Program-made: the position numbers and the translations under genes
From: a bacterium
GTDB taxonomy: Bacteria > SAR324 > XYD2-FULL-50-16
Direction: 5' to 3'
DNA: 64,000 nucleotides
NCBI GenBank assembly: GCA_024275165.1
Contig: JAJRZQ010000002.1
Span: 62,001 to 126,000, forward strand
Shown: positions 61,435 through 64,000 of the stretch, piece by piece
Layout: each line of letters opens with the position of its first letter
Position numbering within the stretch: the first letter of the stretch is position 1
Notes under the pieces: model-generated
What the model was told of the DNA's origin: nothing
What the model saw: only the letters and a program-made list of their open reading frames with translations
The model's database searches: none

Positions 61435-62239
61435 ATGCAATTTTTACTCGGTGATTACGACTGGGTGCCTCATTTGGTGGCCCAAACCCAAAAGCCTTTG
61501 ATCCAAAGCCTCTTAGATGACGAGAATGCCCTATCGCATGGCTATCGCCAGGCCCTGGCCAATCGGCCAGGGTTGATTCGCACCCCCACGAGGGAGATCA
61601 ATCAAAGTTTTTTGAGCCCCTTAAAAATGGAAGATCGGGTGGAAGCGGCCTGCAACATCGCGGTCAGCGCAGCCCGCCAGGCCTTGCGGGTTTTAGGGTT
61701 GGACTCGGTGCTTTGCGGGGTCGTGGGGCCCTTGGCGGGAGAGCCTCCTTGGAGCAAGGCCGATGTCTCCCGCTTTTTGGGGGAGGAGGCCATTTTTTTG
61801 ATTGATAAAGAGGTAGACTGCCTCCAACTAGAGGGAGTCGGCGACTTAAAGAGCTTTCAACAGGTCTTGGAGATGATTAAGATGGTCAACTTGGCTCCGG
61901 TGCCCCTGTCCGCCTTTTTGGATTTAAGGCAAAAGCCGACGGATCAACTTTGGGTCGATTTGCTGACTTTAGCCAATGGTTTAGAATTAGAATTGGTGGG
62001 GATGGAGCTCACCTTAGAGCAGGCCTTGGATTTACCGCCCCCCCCCGGATTGGGGGGGTGGGGCCGGGGTCGGTTTTATGCTCAAACCAGGGGGGAAAAG
62101 CTTAAGCCTAGAAGAAGAAGGCCAAGCCTTAAGCCGTTTGGTTGCGATGGACCCAAGCTTAATCTTGGGCGGGCAAGGAATGCGAGAAGCCCCCTGGCGG
62201 CAGTTAACCCAAGCGATGCAGGGATTGCGGGTAGGCTAA
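61435..62239 (+). pseudogene. Homocysteine S-methyltransferase-like gene, frameshifted at a C9 tract
   Basis: The first 200 codons read like a degenerate homocysteine S-methyltransferase-fold protein: LLGDYDWVPHLV, EAACNIAVSAARQALRVLG and LCGVVGPLAGEPPWSK. At the run of nine C (about 62038-62046) the frame shifts; reading with eight C gives PPPPDWGGGAGVGFMLKPGG and a tail ending QAMQGLRVG at 62239. As written, the frame runs on to 62556 over the opposite-strand gene, with a composition unlike a protein. The Cys zinc ligands of true homocysteine methyltransferases are not apparent, so the function is uncertain. Confidence 0.6.
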
Positions 62240-62253
62240 ATGCGCTTGGCCCC

Positions 62254-63042
62254 TTAAAAGAGAAACCAGATGGGACTGATATAAAAGGGGTCGTAGTAGT
62301 GTTCGTAGGTGATAAAGGTGGACTGGGTGCCGTTGTCATCGTGATAGTCGTTGCTGTGGTGGTGTTCGAGCTGGTTGAGTCGTTCTTCTTCAGCGTGCAG
62401 TTTCGCGTTGAGCTTGGCCCCGCGAGCAATGACATCTTGAATCACCGTTTCCCCGCTCACCCATTCTCCATCATCGCTGCGATAGGCAAGGTCTTCGATT
62501 TGGATGGCACTGTCCACAATCTCCTCAATCTTTTTCCAGGTGAGCCCGCTGACTAAGTCGAATTGCCAGCCGTCGCGGTGATGATCGAAAAACCCCTCTT
62601 TTAAAAAGCTTAAGAATACGAAGTCAGCGGGGTTGATCTGCTTAAACCAAGCAACGGCGATACGGAGGTCGCTAAAGCGTTCCTCATTGATATAGTCCTC
62701 CCAATCTTCGTCATCCAATTCAAAAATCTTTTCAAAAGCAAAGCTGCCCTCTTCTAAATCCACCGCGGAATAGATATCGAAATGGGAAAGGTATTCTTCG
62801 TAGCGGAGCTTTAAGTTGGCAAGCTTCTCTTGCCCTTTGGCGGTCAGGTGGTAGTTGTTTTTCTCGTCCAGTTAAAGGTAGTCCTTGGCCATCATATGGA
62901 TGAACAGAGGTTCTAAGTCTTGATCGGCGCCTTCTAAGACCACGCTGAATGAATTGTTTTCATTGTGCAGCAAGTCGAGCAGCACTCCGGCCGCGTATTC
63001 CTTGCGTTGCGTTTCATCTAAGGAAAAGTGTTTTTGTCCCAT
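62254..63042 (-). pseudogene. Conserved-looking protein of unknown function with internal TAA at codon 57
   Basis: The full frame of 262 codons runs from the ATG at 63042, 4 bases after the tatD stop, to 62254. Codon 57 (62872-62874) is TAA between MMAKDYL and LDEKNNY; a CAA or GAA codon is expected. The second part, up to the WFLF end, is intact (MDLEEGSFAFEKIFELDDED...). The protein is acidic, with a His/Asp-rich stretch near the end (LEHHHSNDYHDDN), and resembles nothing I recognise. Translation might restart at internal ATG 62763, giving 169 residues. It is transcribed with tatD. Confidence 0.7.
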
Positions 63043-63045
63043 GGG

Positions 63046-63834
63046 TTAGATTGGCTTGATGCGGTTAAAGAGACGCAAACTGTTTTCCCAGCAAGCGTTT
63101 TTGAGCTGAGTTTCGGTAATTCGCAAAAAATTAGCGACAAAGCGGCCTACCAGAGGGAGGTAAGCGGGATAATTCATGCGGCCTCGGTGGGGCTTGGGGG
63201 CTAAAAAGGGGGCATCGGTTTCGAGTAGGATTTGGTTTAGAGGGGTTATTTTTAAAACCTCTCTTACATTTTCCCCCTTGGGAAAGGTGCAGATGCCATT
63301 GAAGGAAAGCAAATAACCCTTTTGTAAAATCTTTTCCGCTAAGCCAACCGTGCCGGTGAAAGAATGAAAAACCCCGCGGAGCCCGCTCCCTTGGAAGTCT
63401 TTTAAAAAGCCTTGGACTTGGCTCTCTGCGTCTCTGGCGTGAATGACGAGAGGCAGGCCTAATTCCAAGGCGATCTCAACTTGCCGGTAAAATACCTGGA
63501 CTTGGCTTTTTGAGTCTGCATGTCGGTAGTAAAAATCAAATCCGCATTCCCCGATTGCGACAACCTTGGTCTGGTTTTGAGCGGCCTCGTAAATGAATTG
63601 AAAGTCGGCCTCTCGGGCTTGGGCCGCTTCGTGGGGGTGTATGCCTAAGGCCCCGTGCAGAGCAGGCTGAGAGGCGATTAACGGAAGGATTTTTCGATTG
63701 GATTCATCCTTTGTGCCAATGGTTAACATCAGCCCCACTCCGGCCTGAATGGCTTGTTCCGCCAGGGGGCCCGCTTCTTGATCGAGCATGTCGAAATGGC
63801 AATGACTATCGAACCAGCTAATAGATAAATTCAT
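63046..63834 (-). CDS. tatD: TatD-family metal-dependent DNase
   Basis: 262 residues from the ATG at 63834 (NLSISWFDSHCHFDM); 27 upstream codons in frame are not family-like. The metal ligands are DSHCHFD, Glu in AIGECGFDFYY, His in LVIHARDA and VFHSFTG, and Asp in LLETDAPFLAP. These TIM-barrel enzymes have been linked to DNA repair and D-aminoacyl-tRNA deacylation. An operator-like palindrome lies 32 bases upstream. Confidence 0.95.
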   Translation of the reverse strand: MNLSISWFDSHCHFDMLDQEAGPLAEQAIQAGVGLMLTIGTKDESNRKILPLIASQPALHGALGIHPHEAAQAREADFQFIYEAAQNQTKVVAIGECGFDFYYRHADSKSQVQVFYRQVEIALELGLPLVIHARDAESQVQGFLKDFQGSGLRGVFHSFTGTVGLAEKILQKGYLLSFNGICTFPKGENVREVLKITPLNQILLETDAPFLAPKPHRGRMNYPAYLPLVGRFVANFLRITETQLKNACWENSLRLFNRIKPI

Positions 63835-63865
63835 GAAATTTTTTAGTTTCGCTGTCCTAATTTTA

Positions 63866-63882
63866 CTTAGAATTGCTCTAAG
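63866..63882. promoter_or_regulatory. Palindrome similar to the 38-bp exporter operator
   Basis: CTTAGA-ATTGC-TCTAAG is an inverted repeat of six bases and shares the 11-base string AATTGCTCTAA with the operator at 27290-27300. It lies between the divergent tatD and the xseB-like gene, so it may be a second binding site of the same TetR-type regulator. Confidence 0.5.
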
Positions 63883-63957
63883 TATCAAGAGAAAAGGCGT
63901 CAAGAGGCTGGTCAAAGCCTGGGGAGCATGTTATTGGAGGGGGAGTAGAGGTTTAAA

Positions 63958-64000
63958 ATGAAAGAATCGTTTGAAAATAAACTATCCCAACTCGAAGAGA
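63958..64000 (+). CDS. xseB: Start of a gene, probably exonuclease VII small subunit
   Basis: The first 14 codons (KESFENKLSQLEE after Met) match the conserved beginning of XseB, SFE..L..LE. The ribosome-binding site is GAGG seven bases upstream. The gene runs off the window end, so only a low-confidence call is possible. Confidence 0.45.
   Translation, partial: MKESFENKLSQLEE

Noticed and set aside
62240-62556. C-terminal extension of the methyltransferase-like frame (Val-rich tail)
   Set aside because: It arises from the frameshift and reads the reverse of the gene after tatD.

Overview
The window is chromosomal DNA of a Gram-negative, probably flagellated bacterium. It carries LptD, LspA, an RND heavy-metal pump, outer-membrane barrels, HldE, FliG and several c-di-GMP proteins. 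The gene content suggests a proteobacterium, possibly one of the less studied classes, but I cannot place it by sequence reading alone. There is no rRNA, tRNA, CRISPR array or complete transposon. Coding density is high and many neighbours overlap by 1-4 bases.

Layout. 1-4.1 kb: end of a CusA-type pump, a His-rich lipoprotein, a fused cytochrome c/outer-membrane barrel and a His-rich secreted protein, a plausible metal-handling cluster. 4.2-7.1 kb: degenerate EAL-CBS-GGDEF protein and ElbB. 7.3-13 kb: leuA-leuD-leuC and a 7TM histidine kinase, all on the minus strand; leuC and the kinase each carry one in-frame stop. 13.0-14.4 kb: a decayed gloA split by a 211-bp repeat and joined to the tail of an AAA ATPase, followed by an intact DUF4276-type gene, a likely defence-island remnant. 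14.4-23.4 kb: rsgA, leuS, map, a secreted peptide, RNase E/G, a CsgG-like protein and a 2Fe-2S ferredoxin. 23.7-32.6 kb: a PilZ protein, then two TetR regulators, two MMPL-type RND exporters, a LolA-like protein and a DUF1302-like barrel, with a striking 38-bp operator palindrome. 32.6-35.1 kb: cobS-cobU-cobT under a cobalamin riboswitch. 35.3-46.5 kb: a frameshifted PHP phosphatase, a large hybrid kinase, HU, a divergent lipid-kinase-like protein, hldE, rsmD, a CsgG-FGE fusion and rsmI. 46.5-58.9 kb: a minus-strand envelope block (lptD, outer-membrane barrel, two lipoproteins, lspA, ubiD-like) with htpG and two unknown genes upstream. 59.2-64 kb: a PleD-like diguanylate cyclase with fliG, a frameshifted methyltransferase-like gene, a gene with an internal stop, tatD, and the start of a probable xseB.

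Two features run across the whole window. First, two families of small dispersed repeats (four copies of about 211 bp and three of about 145 bp) share similar ends; one copy visibly interrupts gloA with a 4-bp target duplication. Second, at least six genes are broken by single-base changes (leuC, histidine kinase, gloA, PHP phosphatase, methyltransferase-like gene, the gene after tatD). This is either real gene decay or residual sequencing error, and the homopolymer position of three of the indels makes error a serious alternative.
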